Shown: one piece after another, positions 6,511-7,005 of the stretch | How positions within the stretch are numbered: position 1 is the first letter of the stretch | Layout: the number at the start of each line of letters is the position of its first letter | Assembly (NCBI GenBank): GCA_025351065.1 | Contig: JANXWQ010000623.1 | Coordinates: 1 to 7,005, forward strand | Direction: 5' to 3' | DNA length: 7,005 nt | From: Chthoniobacter sp. | GTDB lineage: Bacteria > Verrucomicrobiota > Verrucomicrobiia > Chthoniobacterales > Chthoniobacteraceae | Notes under the pieces: model-generated | Database searches by the model: none | Told to the model about the DNA's origin: nothing | Seen by the model: the letters and a program-made list of their open reading frames with translations, nothing else | Translations under genes and position numbers: made by a program

Positions 6511-7005
6511 ATGACCTCACTGCACGCCCTCAAAATCAAAATCTTCGCCGACGGTGCCGACAAGGCGGGGATGCTCGACCTCTACGCCAACCCGCTCATC
6601 CAAGGGATGACGACGAACCCGACGCTGATGAAAAGGGCGGGCATCTCGGATTATGAGGCGTTTGCGAAGGACGTGCTGCAGACCGTGAAGTCGAAACCGA
6701 TTTCCTTCGAGGTGTTTGCCGACGATTTCAAAGAAATGCGGCGGCAGGCGCTGCGCATGCGCGACTGGCAGGAAAATGTGTACGTGAAAATCCCGGTGCT
6801 GAGCCCGGCGGGTGAGTCGGCGATGGGGCTGATCCGCGATCTCGCGCAGGATGGGGTGCGGCTGAATGTGACGGCGATTTTGTCCGAGCGGCAGATCGAG
6901 CAGGTGGCCGGGGCGCTGGTGGCGGAGGTGCCGTCGGTGGTGTCGATTTTTGCGTGGCGCATCGCCGATACCGGGCGCGACCCGATGCCGATCGTGCGGG
7001 CGAGC
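6511..7005 (+). CDS. Transaldolase family protein, N-terminal part (3' truncated by window edge)
   Basis: Transaldolase moves a dihydroxyacetone unit between sugar phosphates in the non-oxidative pentose phosphate pathway, in the cytoplasm; the closely related fructose-6-phosphate aldolases share this small (beta/alpha)8 barrel. The 165 visible residues include IKIFADGAD with Asp14 at the first strand and QGMTTNPTLMKRAGI (31-45), the family signature. PISFEVFADDF (63-73) and NVYVKIPV (89-96) follow, with Lys93 as the Schiff-base lysine. RLNVTAILS and VSIFAWRIADTGRD come next, before the frame runs off the edge still open. The sequence looks like the small, FSA/TalC-like type, but the missing C-terminus prevents a firm choice between transaldolase and aldolase. 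GGAG (6503-6506) lies four bases before the ATG, the only Shine-Dalgarno-like site before a start in this window. A TAGCTA at 6493-6498 could be a -10 box, without a convincing -35. Confidence 0.92.
   Translation, partial: MTSLHALKIKIFADGADKAGMLDLYANPLIQGMTTNPTLMKRAGISDYEAFAKDVLQTVKSKPISFEVFADDFKEMRRQALRMRDWQENVYVKIPVLSPAGESAMGLIRDLAQDGVRLNVTAILSERQIEQVAGALVAEVPSVVSIFAWRIADTGRDPMPIVRAS

Noticed and set aside
3606..6563. A 985-codon open frame on the - strand covering all of rapA
   Set aside because: The + strand aligns with RapA over its whole length with intact motifs, while the antisense product is a low-complexity Arg/His/Gln/Leu-rich sequence with no recognisable domain. Long antisense frames are expected opposite GC-rich genes.
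1..7005. A new defence, mobile or biosynthetic system spanning the genes
   Set aside because: The genes are mostly recognisable housekeeping or accessory families with separate spacers and unrelated functions; no integrase, transposase, toxin-antitoxin pair or CRISPR repeat is visible.

Overview
This is a GC-rich, gene-dense stretch of bacterial chromosome with six protein genes, all on the + strand. Two are cut by the window edges. No RNA gene, CRISPR array, transposase or integrase is visible. The likely source is a member of the Verrucomicrobia (PVC group), possibly Opitutaceae-like. This is inferred from the GC-rich, mostly Shine-Dalgarno-free genes, a secreted ThuA-like protein of the type common in PVC bacteria, the rhomboid with its short cytosolic tail, and the palindromes at the left edge. 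The assignment is not proven by the sequence.

Layout: 1-1059 is the 3' third of carB, the carbamoyl-phosphate synthase large subunit. Two adjacent palindromes near its left edge are read through in frame as extra residues. 1060-1147 is a spacer with a perfect inverted repeat. 1148-1471 encodes a small, unrecognised protein with two predicted membrane segments, followed by a good intrinsic terminator (1513-1538). 1605-2615 encodes a secreted ThuA-like domain protein. 2717-3559 encodes a rhomboid-family membrane protein in which the catalytic Ser and His appear to be missing, so it is probably a pseudoprotease. 3720-6446 encodes a RapA-type SNF2 ATPase that lines up with RapA from end to end but has a shortened linker between its two ATPase lobes. 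6511 to the window end encodes the N-terminal part of a transaldolase-family enzyme with its Schiff-base lysine.

The genes serve unrelated purposes: pyrimidine/arginine precursor synthesis, a possible sugar-related secreted protein, a membrane protein, RNA polymerase recycling and the pentose phosphate pathway. They are separated by gaps of 64-160 bases, so this looks like a run of independent housekeeping and accessory genes and not one pathway operon. I do not see a new multi-gene system. The observations most worth following up are the palindromic insertion inside carB and the degenerate active site of the rhomboid protein.
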